Shown here: positions 33,394 to 41,576 of the stretch, in pieces
How positions within the stretch are numbered: the first letter of the stretch is position 1
Layout: each line of letters begins with the position of its first letter
Assembly: GCF_000024865.1 (NCBI RefSeq)
Contig: NC_013595.1
Span: 9,362,001 to 9,426,000 of the forward strand
Origin: Streptosporangium roseum DSM 43021
GTDB taxonomy: Bacteria > Actinomycetota > Actinomycetes > Streptosporangiales > Streptosporangiaceae
Reading direction: 5' to 3'
Length of the DNA: 64,000 bases
Program-made: the position numbers and the translations under genes
Notes under the pieces: generated by a model
Database searches by the model: none
What the model was told of the DNA's origin: nothing
Seen by the model: the letters and a program-made list of their open reading frames with translations, nothing else

Positions 33394-34407
33394 ATGCGCC
33401 TGGACAACCGGCGGGTGCCCACCGCCCGGATCACACAGAACGTGCTGTCGGCCGGCGAGACCGGAGGCGAGGCGGTCCTGTTCGTGCACGGGAACGTGTC
33501 GAGCGCCGCCTTCTGGCGGGGCACGCTGACGGCCCTGCCCGGCGGCTACCGGCCGCTGGCGGTGGACCTGCGGGGCTTCGGCGACACCGATCCCGCGCCG
33601 GTCGACGCCACCCGCGGCTTGCGGGACTACTCCGACGACGTGCTCGCGCTGATCGACGCCCTCGGCCTCACCGGCGTGCACCTGGTGGGCTGGAGCATGG
33701 GCGGCGGGGTCGTGCTCCAGGCGCTGCGCGACCGGCCGTCCGCCGTGCGGAGCGTGACGCTGGTCAACCCGGTCTCGCCGTACGGCTTCGGCGGCACGCA
33801 CGGGCCGGACGGCGCGCTGAACCACCCCGCCGGGGTGGGCGGCGGGGCGGGGGCGGCCAACCCCGACTTCGTGCGGCTGCTCGCGGCCGGGGACCGCTCG
33901 GACGGCTCCCCGGTGTCACCGAGGAACGTCTTCCGGGGCACCTACGTCAAGCCCGGCACGGTGATCGAGGACGAGGACGCCCTCGTGGAGTCGATGCTGT
34001 CCACCAGGGTCGGCGAGGACAACTATCCGGGCGACGCGGTCTCCTCCGACGTGTGGCCCGGGGTCGCCCCGGGCACGCGAGGGCTGCTCAACGCGCTCGC
34101 CCCCACGTACTTCCGGCTGGACGACCTGCACGTGATCGACCCCAAGCCGCCGATCCTGTGGATCAGGGGCGAGGCCGACGTGATCGTCTCCGACACCTCG
34201 CTGTTCGACCTGGCCCACCTGGGCGCGCTCGGGGTCGTCCCCGGCTCGCCGGGCACCCCGGCGCAGCCGATGGTCACCCAGACCCGGGCCGCGCTGCGGC
34301 GGTACGGCGACCACAGCGAGGTCGTCCTCGACTGCGGCCACAGCCCTCACATCGAGCGGCCCGAGGAGTTCCGCGCCGCCCTCGTCGACCACCTGAAGCG
34401 GAGCTGA
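33394..34407 (+). CDS. Alpha/beta hydrolase, cytosolic
   Basis: 337 residues. AVLFVHGNVSSAAFWRGTLTALP gives the oxyanion H-G-N, LVGWSMGGGVVLQAL the nucleophile Ser (G-W-S-M-G), PPILWIRGEADVIVSDTS the acid Asp, and VVLDCGHSPHIERPEEF the catalytic His. No signal peptide is seen. The unusual insert around residues 130-235 (GGTHGPDGALNHP, GGGAGAANPDFVRLLAAGDRSDGSPVSPRNVFRGTYVK) forms a large lid. It starts 19 bp after the symporter and ends 3 bp before the secreted esterase, so all three are one operon. It may hydrolyse imported dimers or oligomers; this is inferred. Confidence 0.87.
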   Translation: MRLDNRRVPTARITQNVLSAGETGGEAVLFVHGNVSSAAFWRGTLTALPGGYRPLAVDLRGFGDTDPAPVDATRGLRDYSDDVLALIDALGLTGVHLVGWSMGGGVVLQALRDRPSAVRSVTLVNPVSPYGFGGTHGPDGALNHPAGVGGGAGAANPDFVRLLAAGDRSDGSPVSPRNVFRGTYVKPGTVIEDEDALVESMLSTRVGEDNYPGDAVSSDVWPGVAPGTRGLLNALAPTYFRLDDLHVIDPKPPILWIRGEADVIVSDTSLFDLAHLGALGVVPGSPGTPAQPMVTQTRAALRRYGDHSEVVLDCGHSPHIERPEEFRAALVDHLKRS

Positions 34408-34410
34408 CCG

Positions 34411-35802
34411 ATGCGCACACCGTCAGGATCCCGCGGGCGCGCCGTGCCCGCCGCCGGGCTCGGCGCCCTCACCGCCGTCATCACCGCCGCCGCCCTGCTG
34501 GCGGGCGCACCGGCCGCGGGCGCCGGGGCCTCCACCGGCCGGACCGCGGTGGACGGGCACTGCGCGCGGCTGGACCGGGTGACGGTCCCGGGGGCCGAGC
34601 ACCAGGTGAAGGCCTGTCTGGACGACCTCACCACGGCGGGCACGGCGGTCTCCGGGCACACCGACCCGGCCGACTGGGCGGGGCTGCACCCCGCGGGGGC
34701 GGTCAATCCGAAGGACGTGCCCGGCATCCAGGTCGACGGCTACTTCCCCGACACCTCGACCTCCAACACCACCCACGGCTGGAACCACGACTCCCAGTTC
34801 GTGCTCCGGCTGCCCGACAGGTGGAACGGCGGCCTGGTCGTGGCGGGCACCCCCGGCAACCGGGAGCAGTACGCCAACGACTTCACCATCTCCGACTGGG
34901 CGCTGGCCAAGGGCTACGCCTACGCGGTGACGGACAAGGGCAACGTCGGGGTCGCCTTCCACCGGGACGGCCGCCGTCCGGGCGACGCGGTCGCCGAGTG
35001 GAACCAGCGGGTCACCCAGGTGGCGGTCGCCGCCAAGGCGACCATCGCGCGGCGCTACGGCAGGCCTCCCGAGCGGACCTACGCCGCGGGCATCTCCAAC
35101 GGCGGATACCTGGTCCGCTGGCAGCTGGAGAACCAGGCCTGGCTGTATGACGGCGGGGTCGACTGGGAGGGCACGCTCTGGCGGGTCAAGGGCGACAACC
35201 TGCTCACCTTCCTGCCGCCCGCGCTGCGGGCCTACCCGAAGGGCGACACCCAGGCGATGTACGACGCCGGGTTCGCCAGGGGGTCGGAGTTCCTGTGGCC
35301 CTTCCACCACCAGTACTACTGGGACCTCACCCAGCGCCTCTACCGCGAGGAGCTCGACCCGGCCTTCGACGGCGACACCGAGGCGGGCACGCCCTTCTGC
35401 ACCTCGGGCACCCCCGCCTGCGACGCCGACTACGACTACGACGCGCGCAAGCCGTACCGGGCGGTGGAGAAGATCGGGCTGACCGGCCGGATCGGCAAGC
35501 CGCTGATCACGGTCCACGGCACGCTCGACACGCTGCTGCCGATCTCCCGCTCCGGGGACGTCTACGCGGACATGGTCGGCGACCGCCGGCCGTTCCGGTA
35601 CTACCGGATCACCGACGGCACCCACGTGGACAGCCTCTACGCCGCCTACCCCGACAGGCTCCGCCCGCTGCTGCCGTGCTTCCGCGGCGCGTTCGAGGCC
35701 CTGGAGGGCTGGGTGGAACGGCGGCAGAGCCCGCCGCCGAGCGCGACCCTGCCGCGTCCGGCGGGCGGGGACCTCGTCAACGACTGTCAGCTCGGCAGGT
35801 AG
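34411..35802 (+). CDS. Secreted tannase/hydroxybutyrate-oligomer-hydrolase-type esterase
   Basis: 463 residues. Residues 1-40 form a signal peptide (GLGALTAVITAAALLAGAPAAGAGA). The mature part has NGGLVVAGTPGNREQYANDFTISDWALAKGYAYAVTDKGN, the nucleophile box GISNGGYLVRWQLENQ, paired cysteines in TPFCTSGTPACDAD, then KPLITVHGTLDTLLPISRSGDVYADMV and DGTHVDSLYAAYPDR with the likely acid and His. The S-N-G-G box and extracellular location resemble tannase/feruloyl esterases and 3-hydroxybutyrate oligomer hydrolases; the exact substrate cannot be read. Its end overlaps the convergent glycosyltransferase by 16 bp. Confidence 0.82.
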   Translation: MRTPSGSRGRAVPAAGLGALTAVITAAALLAGAPAAGAGASTGRTAVDGHCARLDRVTVPGAEHQVKACLDDLTTAGTAVSGHTDPADWAGLHPAGAVNPKDVPGIQVDGYFPDTSTSNTTHGWNHDSQFVLRLPDRWNGGLVVAGTPGNREQYANDFTISDWALAKGYAYAVTDKGNVGVAFHRDGRRPGDAVAEWNQRVTQVAVAAKATIARRYGRPPERTYAAGISNGGYLVRWQLENQAWLYDGGVDWEGTLWRVKGDNLLTFLPPALRAYPKGDTQAMYDAGFARGSEFLWPFHHQYYWDLTQRLYREELDPAFDGDTEAGTPFCTSGTPACDADYDYDARKPYRAVEKIGLTGRIGKPLITVHGTLDTLLPISRSGDVYADMVGDRRPFRYYRITDGTHVDSLYAAYPDRLRPLLPCFRGAFEALEGWVERRQSPPPSATLPRPAGGDLVNDCQLGR

Positions 35803-37763
35803 CGCTTCTGCACGGTCCGGGTCACCCGGGCCGCGTTCCGGGCCCCAGGCATCCGCAGCGCGACGCGCTTGAGCAGCGGATACCGGGGCGCGGGCGGCCC
35901 GGCGGCGGACTCGTGGATCTCCACCCGGCCGCCGCAGCCCATCCCGACCCGGAAGCGGAGCCCGGTCTCCTGGCCGTCCACCCGCAGGTACGGCACCCAG
36001 TCGCCCGGGGCGAGGGCGCCGTCGCGGGGTATCAGCCGGATGGGGACCTTGGCGACCAGCCGTCCGGCGTGCTGTCCGGGCACGCCCGGCTCGATCAGGG
36101 CGGGCGCGCAGACCTCGCGCTCCCGGCGCACCGCGTGGCGCAGCACCAGCTCGGCGGGCGGGCCCCCGCTCGGCGGCACGTACGGCACGGGCACGACGAC
36201 GAAGACGTGCTCGCGCTGCCGGGTGATCGTCGTTCCCGGTGAGACCAGGACGATCGACTCGGCGAACGAGCGGGGCTCCACGCAGACGCCCAGCTCGCCC
36301 CTGTCGGACCACCAGGGGATGACCAGCCGCTTGGAGTAGTCGGCCAGCACCCCGGTGCAGTTCAGCGGGGACCCGGTGACGCGGGTGCGCGCGTGGTGGG
36401 CTCCGCCGTACATGCGCACGTGGATCTCCCAGAGGCCGGGGGGCAGCGGGTGGCCGAGGGCGGCGGAGTCGACGTCCAGCCGGGCCGTGCCGGCGGCCTG
36501 CAGCCTGACCCCGTTGCGGTGGCGCGAGCGCAGCATCGAGCAGGCCACCGGGAGGAAGTAGACGAGGCCGGTGTCCTCGTGCCTGACGTAGACCTCGAAC
36601 CGGGCGCGGGAGGCGGCCTGGGAGACGTCGGCCATCTCGGGTGCAAGGCGGAGTCCGTCGAGGGGCACGGGCGGCTCCCAGAGCAGGCCGTCCTCGCCGT
36701 ACGGCAGGAAGCGGATCGGGGACCCGTCCCCCCGGATGATCTCCACGGCGAGGCCCATGATGAACACGCCGTCGTCCCAGACGACCTCCCTGAGGTCGGC
36801 CTGCAGGTGGGTGCCGCGCATGGCCTCGGCCAGCACGACCAGCTGGTCGAGGCGGCCCGCGCGCAGCAGCGCGGCGCGGGCGCGCAGGTGCACGGGCAGG
36901 TGGGGGTCCAGGCGCGGGGGGAAGCGCTGGACGGCCAGTTCGCGCAGGGTGGTGAAGACGGCCGCCCGCTCCCTGGCGGAGGCGGACAGGAACCTCGCTC
37001 CCCCCAGCCGGCGCAGCACCGAGGTGCGGAACCAGTGCGCGTACATCCGGTCGCGCTGGCGTCCCGCGGGGACCTCGAAGTCGATGATGTCGAGCAGCTC
37101 GCGCAGTTCCGCGCCCCAGACGTAGGGGTTGACCTGCGACTCGGGACGCTCGTCGACGTGGCAGCAGACCTGGTCGGCCAGGATGGCGACGACCTTGGCC
37201 CGCAGGTAGGCGCGGATCGCGAAGGCCTGCTCGGCCAGGCGCCCGCCGGGGTCGGCGAAGCTCAGCACCTCGGCGTCCAGGAACGTCTTGCGGTAGAGCT
37301 TGTGCGGCGTGAGCAGCGAGAGCAGCCGGTCCCTGAAGAGGTCGGCGCGCTCCCGGTTGCCGTCGAACACGGTGGAGGGCGGCCCCTGGTCGTTGACCAG
37401 GCGTCCGATGAGGATGTCGGCGTCGGTCGCCACCGCGCGCTCGTACATCCGTTCCAGGGCGACCCGTTCCAGGCGGTCCGTCTGCTCCATCAGGTAGACG
37501 TACTCGCCCTTGGCGATCGCCATCCCGATGTTGCGCGCGCGCATCGGCGAGCCGTCGGGGCCGAGATGGAGCACCCGCACGTTCGGCCGCACCGCCGCGA
37601 CGGCGTCGAGACGCTGCTGGATCCCGTCGTCCGACCCGTCGTCGGCGAAGATGACCTCGTACTCCTCCGAGGGCATCGACTGCTCCAGCACCGAACGGAT
37701 ACACGCGTCGGCGCTATCACCGGGGTTGTGCACCGGCACCACCACGCTGACCTTCACATCCAT
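35787..37763 (-). CDS. Family 2 glycosyltransferase with C-terminal beta-rich extension
   Basis: 658 residues. The N-terminal ~215 residues are GT-A: KVSVVVPVHNPGDSADACIRSVLEQSM, EVIFADDGSDDG, GSPMRARNIGMAIAKGEYVYLME with a D-x-D-like EQTDRLE, then a helical stretch to about residue 320. The rest is a long extension of two or three beta-sandwich-like modules, with repeated W-x-x-x-V-x-M and VPYLRVDGQETGLRFRV segments, similar in layout to TarS/TagF-associated linker domains of wall-polymer glycosyltransferases. No membrane helix is present. It probably decorates a wall or surface polymer; that is inferred. It stands alone, 60 bp beyond the lytic transglycosylase stop on the same strand. Confidence 0.8.
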   Translation of the reverse strand: MDVKVSVVVPVHNPGDSADACIRSVLEQSMPSEEYEVIFADDGSDDGIQQRLDAVAAVRPNVRVLHLGPDGSPMRARNIGMAIAKGEYVYLMEQTDRLERVALERMYERAVATDADILIGRLVNDQGPPSTVFDGNRERADLFRDRLLSLLTPHKLYRKTFLDAEVLSFADPGGRLAEQAFAIRAYLRAKVVAILADQVCCHVDERPESQVNPYVWGAELRELLDIIDFEVPAGRQRDRMYAHWFRTSVLRRLGGARFLSASARERAAVFTTLRELAVQRFPPRLDPHLPVHLRARAALLRAGRLDQLVVLAEAMRGTHLQADLREVVWDDGVFIMGLAVEIIRGDGSPIRFLPYGEDGLLWEPPVPLDGLRLAPEMADVSQAASRARFEVYVRHEDTGLVYFLPVACSMLRSRHRNGVRLQAAGTARLDVDSAALGHPLPPGLWEIHVRMYGGAHHARTRVTGSPLNCTGVLADYSKRLVIPWWSDRGELGVCVEPRSFAESIVLVSPGTTITRQREHVFVVVPVPYVPPSGGPPAELVLRHAVRREREVCAPALIEPGVPGQHAGRLVAKVPIRLIPRDGALAPGDWVPYLRVDGQETGLRFRVGMGCGGRVEIHESAAGPPAPRYPLLKRVALRMPGARNAARVTRTVQKRYLPS

Positions 37764-37823
37764 ACGGCCAAGCGTGCGATGCCCACGGCCGGGAGGCGGC
37801 CAGACTTGCCGACTCCTGGTGTC

Positions 37824-38549
37824 TCAGTACCAGCCCTTGGCCTGGGAATGGCCCCAGGCACCACAAGGCGTACCGTAACGGCCCTTGATATAACCGAGTC
37901 CCCACTCGATCTGGGTGGCCGCGTTGGTCTGCCAGTCGTTGCCGGCGCTGGCCATCTTGTGCCCGGGCAGCGACTGGGGGATGCCGTAGGCGCCGCTGTA
38001 GCGGTTCATCGCCCGCTCGTTCCAGCCGCTCTCCTTCATCCAGAGCTTCTCCAGGCAGCCCCACTGGTCGGCCCAGCCGCGCGCGTCCAGCATCTGCTTG
38101 CCCAGCGCCTTGTTGCCGGTGGGGTTGGCGGTGCCGGGCGGGAGCTGCTGCGGGTCGAAGCCGCCGCCTCCGGGCGCCTCCGTGGGGATCACGATCGGGT
38201 CCAGCCTCTTGCGCTTGCCGCGCTCGGCGGCCAGCTGGTTCTCCTTGAGCGCCTGGGCCGCCTGGGCCTTGAGGATGTCGGCCTCGGGGTCGGCGCCGAA
38301 CGGGTCGTCGCCGAGCATCTTCGACAGGTCGTCCAGGCTGAGCGGCGCGGGCGGCGGGGCGGAGGCGTTCTGGATCGCGGTGTAGACGGTGAAACTTCCA
38401 CCGCCCACGAGGACCACGGCCACCGTGCCGAGGACGACGGCACGCATGGGGGTCAGCCACCCCTGCTTCTTGGCCTTGACCGGCTTGCCGGCCGTACGGC
38501 GGGGGCGGGGAGCCGAGTGCTCCTTCAAGTGCGGCGGTCCTGAACTCAC
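37824..38549 (-). CDS. Membrane-anchored lytic transglycosylase-like protein
   Basis: 241 residues. A basic N-terminus with one transmembrane segment (about residues 35-58, MRAVVLGTVAVVLVGGGSFTVYTA) anchors it; a charged helical linker, DILKAQAAQALKENQLAAERGKRKR, follows. The C-terminal ~85 residues are an SLT/lysozyme-like domain: WADQWGCLEKLWMKESGWNERAMNRYSGAYGIPQSLPGHKMASAG, where Glu in K-E-S-G-W-N is the catalytic acid, and ATQIEWGLGYIKGRYGTPCGAW, with two cysteines that may pair. Such proteins cut peptidoglycan glycan strands and are linked to growth and resuscitation. A Crp-type site and a large hairpin lie in the upstream region. Confidence 0.92.
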   Translation of the reverse strand: MSSGPPHLKEHSAPRPRRTAGKPVKAKKQGWLTPMRAVVLGTVAVVLVGGGSFTVYTAIQNASAPPPAPLSLDDLSKMLGDDPFGADPEADILKAQAAQALKENQLAAERGKRKRLDPIVIPTEAPGGGGFDPQQLPPGTANPTGNKALGKQMLDARGWADQWGCLEKLWMKESGWNERAMNRYSGAYGIPQSLPGHKMASAGNDWQTNAATQIEWGLGYIKGRYGTPCGAWGHSQAKGWY

Positions 38550-38565
38550 GACCTATGAGCTTGCC

Positions 38566-38639
38566 GTGGACAGGGGGGTGGTCCGCAACCCAAACGGGAG
38601 AGTTGGTTGGTGTTCCCCCGCCTGTCCACCGATTTTTTT
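38566..38639 (+). terminator. Long hairpin plus T7 in the slt/response-regulator intergenic region
   Basis: GTGGACAGG-GGGG (38566-38578) pairs with CCCCC-G-CCTGTCCAC (38615-38629); the plus strand then reads CGATTTTTTT to 38639. This is a textbook intrinsic terminator for plus-strand transcription, but no plus-strand gene ends here. On the minus strand it lies within the 5' leader of the transglycosylase gene. It may shield the response-regulator promoter from antisense reading or act as a leader structure. The 305-bp intergenic space 38550-38854 holds this, a Crp-type site and one further dyad. Confidence 0.6.
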
Positions 38640-38689
38640 ACCGCTCACTGGCTGGTTACATGGTCTTTCGTGGCATTCGGCCAGCTAGA

Positions 38690-38705
38690 TGTGACTTTCA
38701 TCACA
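38690..38705. promoter_or_regulatory. Crp-type site TGTGA-N6-TCACA
   Basis: TGTGACTTTCATCACA is a perfect match to the cAMP receptor protein consensus used by E. coli CRP and M. tuberculosis Rv3676. It lies 141 bp upstream of the transglycosylase start and 150 bp upstream of the response-regulator start, so it could serve either divergent unit. Confidence 0.6.
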
Positions 38706-38798
38706 TTTACCGTCCGGGGCCTACCCCACGTGCCCCTGCGCCGAGGGGGAGTGCCCTTGTCAGGGTGTCATCGCCGCATCCGGTTCCTGTCCGCCTCA

Positions 38799-38816
38799 CG
38801 TCACAGTTCCGTGACG
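38799..38816. promoter_or_regulatory. Inverted repeat CGTCAC-N6-GTGACG upstream of response regulator
   Basis: Six-base arms flank AGTTCC, ending 38 bp before the GTG start at 38855. The dyad could be an operator overlapping the response-regulator promoter or part of its leader. No binding protein can be named. Confidence 0.4.
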
Positions 38817-38854
38817 GTGCAGGCTTTATCGGGCAATGGACGAATAATTACCAG

Positions 38855-39529
38855 GTGGCCGGCATCCTCCTTGTTGAAGACGATCCCTCGGTCCGGACCG
38901 GGCTCGAGCTGGCGCTGGCACGCCAGGGCCACTCCGTGACCTCCTACGCCAGCGGCGAGGAGGCGCTCGACCACATCCGGTCGCGCCGTCCGGAGATCGT
39001 CATCCTCGACGTCATGCTCCCCGGGATCGACGGGGTCGAGGTGTGCCGTCGCATCCGCAAGATGGACCAGTTGCCGGTCATCCTTCTCACCGCCAGGGGC
39101 GACGACCTCGACGTGGTCGTGGGACTGGAGGCGGGAGCCGACGACTACGTGGTCAAGCCGGTCGAGCCGCGCGTGCTGGACGCCCGGATCCGCGCCGTCC
39201 TGCGCCGGGTGGAGTCGGTCGCCTCCGACCGCATCACCTTCGGCGACCTGGTGGTCGACCGGGGGGCGCTCAAGGTGTCACTGGCCGGCCGGGAGATCCA
39301 CCTGACCCCCACCGAGCTGCGGCTCCTGCTCGAACTGGTCCGCCATCCCGGCCAGGTGCTCAACCGCCGATACCTGCTGCGGGCCGTCTGGGACCACACC
39401 CACGTCGCCGACTCCCGGCTGGTGGACGCCTGCGTCCAGCGGGTCCGCGCCAAGATCGAGTCGGTGCCGGCCGAGCCCGACTTCATCCACACCGTCCGCG
39501 GATTCGGCTACCGGTTCAGCCCGCCGTGA
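38855..39529 (+). CDS. OmpR/PhoB-type response regulator
   Basis: 224 residues from GTG at 38855. The receiver domain reads ILLVEDDPSVRTGLELALARQGH, phosphoacceptor Asp52 in VILDVMLPGIDGVEV, Thr in LLTARGD and Lys in VVKPVE. The winged-helix output domain ends DSRLVDACVQRVRAKIE...TVRGFGYRF. The ORF could extend upstream in frame but the protein start AGILLVEDD fixes this GTG. The product resembles CseB/MtrA-type regulators. It overlaps the kinase gene by GTGA and the kinase overlaps a lipoprotein gene by ATGA, so the three form one coupled operon. Confidence 0.93.
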   Translation: MAGILLVEDDPSVRTGLELALARQGHSVTSYASGEEALDHIRSRRPEIVILDVMLPGIDGVEVCRRIRKMDQLPVILLTARGDDLDVVVGLEAGADDYVVKPVEPRVLDARIRAVLRRVESVASDRITFGDLVVDRGALKVSLAGREIHLTPTELRLLLELVRHPGQVLNRRYLLRAVWDHTHVADSRLVDACVQRVRAKIESVPAEPDFIHTVRGFGYRFSPP

Positions 39530-40932
39530 GGCGTTCCTACACCGGGCTGCGCGGGCGCCTGGTCATCACCTTCACCCTGATCGCGGTGGCGGCCTCCGCG
39601 CTGGTCGCGGGGATCGGCTACGAGCTCGTCAAACACCGGGTGATCGACCTCGCCGAGCAGGTGGCCGTGCGCGACGTGCGCGACACCCTGGAGGGGACCA
39701 GGGTGCCCATCGGCGCGCTCTGGCCGGGCGACAGCCCGCCGACCGACGCGCAGATCAGCACGTTGCAGAAGAGCCTGCGCATGCGGGACGGCGGCGTGGT
39801 GGTCCGCTACGAGAGCTACCTCTACCCCGACGGCGACTTCAGCATGAACGACGTCCCCACCGACCTCGCCTCCGGGGCCGCCCGGCGGATGGTGACCAAG
39901 CGCCAGGTGATCGACGGGAGGATGTGGCTGCTCATCGGTACCCCCGTGTGGCGGATCGAGCCCATCCACATCGCCCAGCCCACCGGAATGAGCGTCTTCG
40001 TGTTCGTCCCGCTGACCGCCGAGGAACAGCTCCTGGCCGACCTGAGGCAGCCGCTGGCCGCCGCCGGGGCCATCATGCTGGTCATCGCGCTCGCCGTGGC
40101 CCTGGTGCTGGCCCGGCGGGTGCTGCTGCCGGTCCGGCGGCTCGGCTCGGCGGCCCGCGCTCTCGGCGCGGGGCACCTGGACACCCGCCTTCCCGTGCAC
40201 GGCCACGACGAGCTCGCCGAGCTCACCGCGACGTTCAACGAGACCGCGGTCGCCCTGGAGCGCAGCGTGTCGGAGCTGCGCTCCCTGGAGGCGATGTCAC
40301 GCCGGTTCGTGGCCGACGTCTCGCACGAGCTCAGGACCCCGCTGACCGCGATGACCGCGGTGGCCGACATGCTCTCCGAGGAGGCCGAACGGCTGCCCAA
40401 GGAGCCGGCGACCGCCGTACGGCTGGTGCTGCGGGAGATCGGGCGGCTGCGGACCCTGGTGGAGCAGCTCATCGAGACGAGCCGGTTCGACTCGGGCACG
40501 GCCACGCTGCACATGGACACCGTGAACGTCGCCGACGCGGTCCGGGACTGCCTGGAGCTGCGGGGCTGGTCGGACCAGGTGCGGGTGAACGTGCCGCAGG
40601 GGCTGGCCTTCTCCGTCGACCCCCTGCGTTTCGACGTGATCCTGGCGAACCTGGTGGGCAACGCCCTGCGCCACGGCGAGCCTCCCGTCGTGGTGGCCGC
40701 CCGCGGCACCCCGAACGGCCTGGAGGTGAAGGTGCGCGACCACGGCAGGGGCATCCCCCCGGCGGACCTGGAGCACGTGTTCAACCGTTTCTACAAGGCG
40801 GGCGTCCGGGGTGACGGCAGCGGCCTCGGCCTGTCCATCGCGCAGGCGAACGCCCACCTGCACGGCGGCACCATCTCGGCGCACCCGCAGGATCCGGGCA
40901 CGCTCTTCACGCTCTGGCTGCCCTCGGCATGA
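39526..40932 (+). CDS. Sensor histidine kinase
   Basis: 468 residues from GTG at 39526. Two membrane segments (about 10-32 LVITFTLIAVAASALVAGIGY and 180-203 AAAGAIMLVIALAVALVLA) bracket an ~145-residue extracytoplasmic sensor domain. HAMP (RRVLLPVRRLGSAARALGAGHLDTRLP) follows, then the H-box RRFVADVSHELRTPL with His267, and the ATPase N/G boxes ILANLVGNALRHG, VRDHGRGIPPADLEHVFNRFYKA and GSGLGLSIAQAN. It should phosphorylate the response regulator encoded just upstream. The stimulus is unknown; linkage to wall enzymes suggests envelope signals. Confidence 0.93.
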   Translation: MRRSYTGLRGRLVITFTLIAVAASALVAGIGYELVKHRVIDLAEQVAVRDVRDTLEGTRVPIGALWPGDSPPTDAQISTLQKSLRMRDGGVVVRYESYLYPDGDFSMNDVPTDLASGAARRMVTKRQVIDGRMWLLIGTPVWRIEPIHIAQPTGMSVFVFVPLTAEEQLLADLRQPLAAAGAIMLVIALAVALVLARRVLLPVRRLGSAARALGAGHLDTRLPVHGHDELAELTATFNETAVALERSVSELRSLEAMSRRFVADVSHELRTPLTAMTAVADMLSEEAERLPKEPATAVRLVLREIGRLRTLVEQLIETSRFDSGTATLHMDTVNVADAVRDCLELRGWSDQVRVNVPQGLAFSVDPLRFDVILANLVGNALRHGEPPVVVAARGTPNGLEVKVRDHGRGIPPADLEHVFNRFYKAGVRGDGSGLGLSIAQANAHLHGGTISAHPQDPGTLFTLWLPSA

Positions 40933-41504
40933 GGCTCCGTGTCCCGGCCACCCCCGGCACGCGGCGGCTCGCGTGCCTGCTCGCCGCAGCCCTGACGCTG
41001 TGCGGCTGCGGAGTGGCCCCCACCTCGATCGAGGACCGGGGCCGCCCTCCGGTGATCAGCTACAGCCCCACGTGGGTGACGGTCTACCTGCTGCGCGACG
41101 GGCGGCTGGAGCCCGCCAACATCCCCGTGGCCTCCGACTCCGTCAAGGACATCATCTCCACCCTGTTCCGGGCCGGGAAACAGCCTCCGCGGGAGGGGCT
41201 GGGCAGCGCGCTCAACAAGTTCAGCCACTACGACACCGACACCACCCGATACTCCGAGACGGCCCAGCGCAACGACCCCGGGGGCAAGCTGGGATACCGG
41301 CTGAACGTGATCATCACCGGAGAGGGCGCGATCTCCAGGGCGGGCCTCGCCCAGATCACCTGCACCATCAGGCAGAACAAGCAGGAGAGCATCTGGAGCG
41401 TCGAGGTCACCCGGCTGTTCCCGGGGGCCCCGCAGTCGCTCGGGGAGCACACCTGCTTCGAGTTCCGGGACCTCGCGGCCGAAGGCGTACGGCTGCCCCC
41501 GTGA
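40929..41504 (+). CDS. Lipoprotein with GerMN-like domain
   Basis: 191 residues. The signal ends with lipobox LCGC, so Cys ~27 is lipidated: RLACLLAAALTLCGCG. The mature part, WVTVYLLRDGRLEPANIPVASDSVKDIISTLFRAGKQPPREGLGSALN, follows the GerMN pattern (V-Y-x-x-x-D-G-x-L-x-P then a helix and x-x-G-L-x-S-A-L), and a second half of ~80 residues is beta-rich. It overlaps the kinase gene (ATGA). An RR-kinase-GerMN lipoprotein order recalls mtrA-mtrB-lpqB, but this protein is much shorter than LpqB. It may tune the kinase sensor; that is inferred. Confidence 0.8.
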   Translation: MRLRVPATPGTRRLACLLAAALTLCGCGVAPTSIEDRGRPPVISYSPTWVTVYLLRDGRLEPANIPVASDSVKDIISTLFRAGKQPPREGLGSALNKFSHYDTDTTRYSETAQRNDPGGKLGYRLNVIITGEGAISRAGLAQITCTIRQNKQESIWSVEVTRLFPGAPQSLGEHTCFEFRDLAAEGVRLPP

Positions 41505-41576
41505 CCGGCCGGGTCCCGCGGACCCCCGCGCGGGCGCCGGATGGCGACCGCGCGGGACGGGTCCGCGGGACGGGGC

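Noticed and set aside
34423..37704. Minus-strand frame of about 1090 codons across the esterase and glycosyltransferase
   Set aside because: Shadow of the plus-strand esterase and an alternative frame of the glycosyltransferase; no motifs.
38550..38854. Cyclic-di-AMP (ydaO-type) riboswitch ahead of the lytic transglycosylase
   Set aside because: Such switches often precede wall-hydrolase genes, and a GGGGGAA stretch is present, but the conserved core near GAACCCGUCAGCUAAC is missing; only a single long hairpin is seen.
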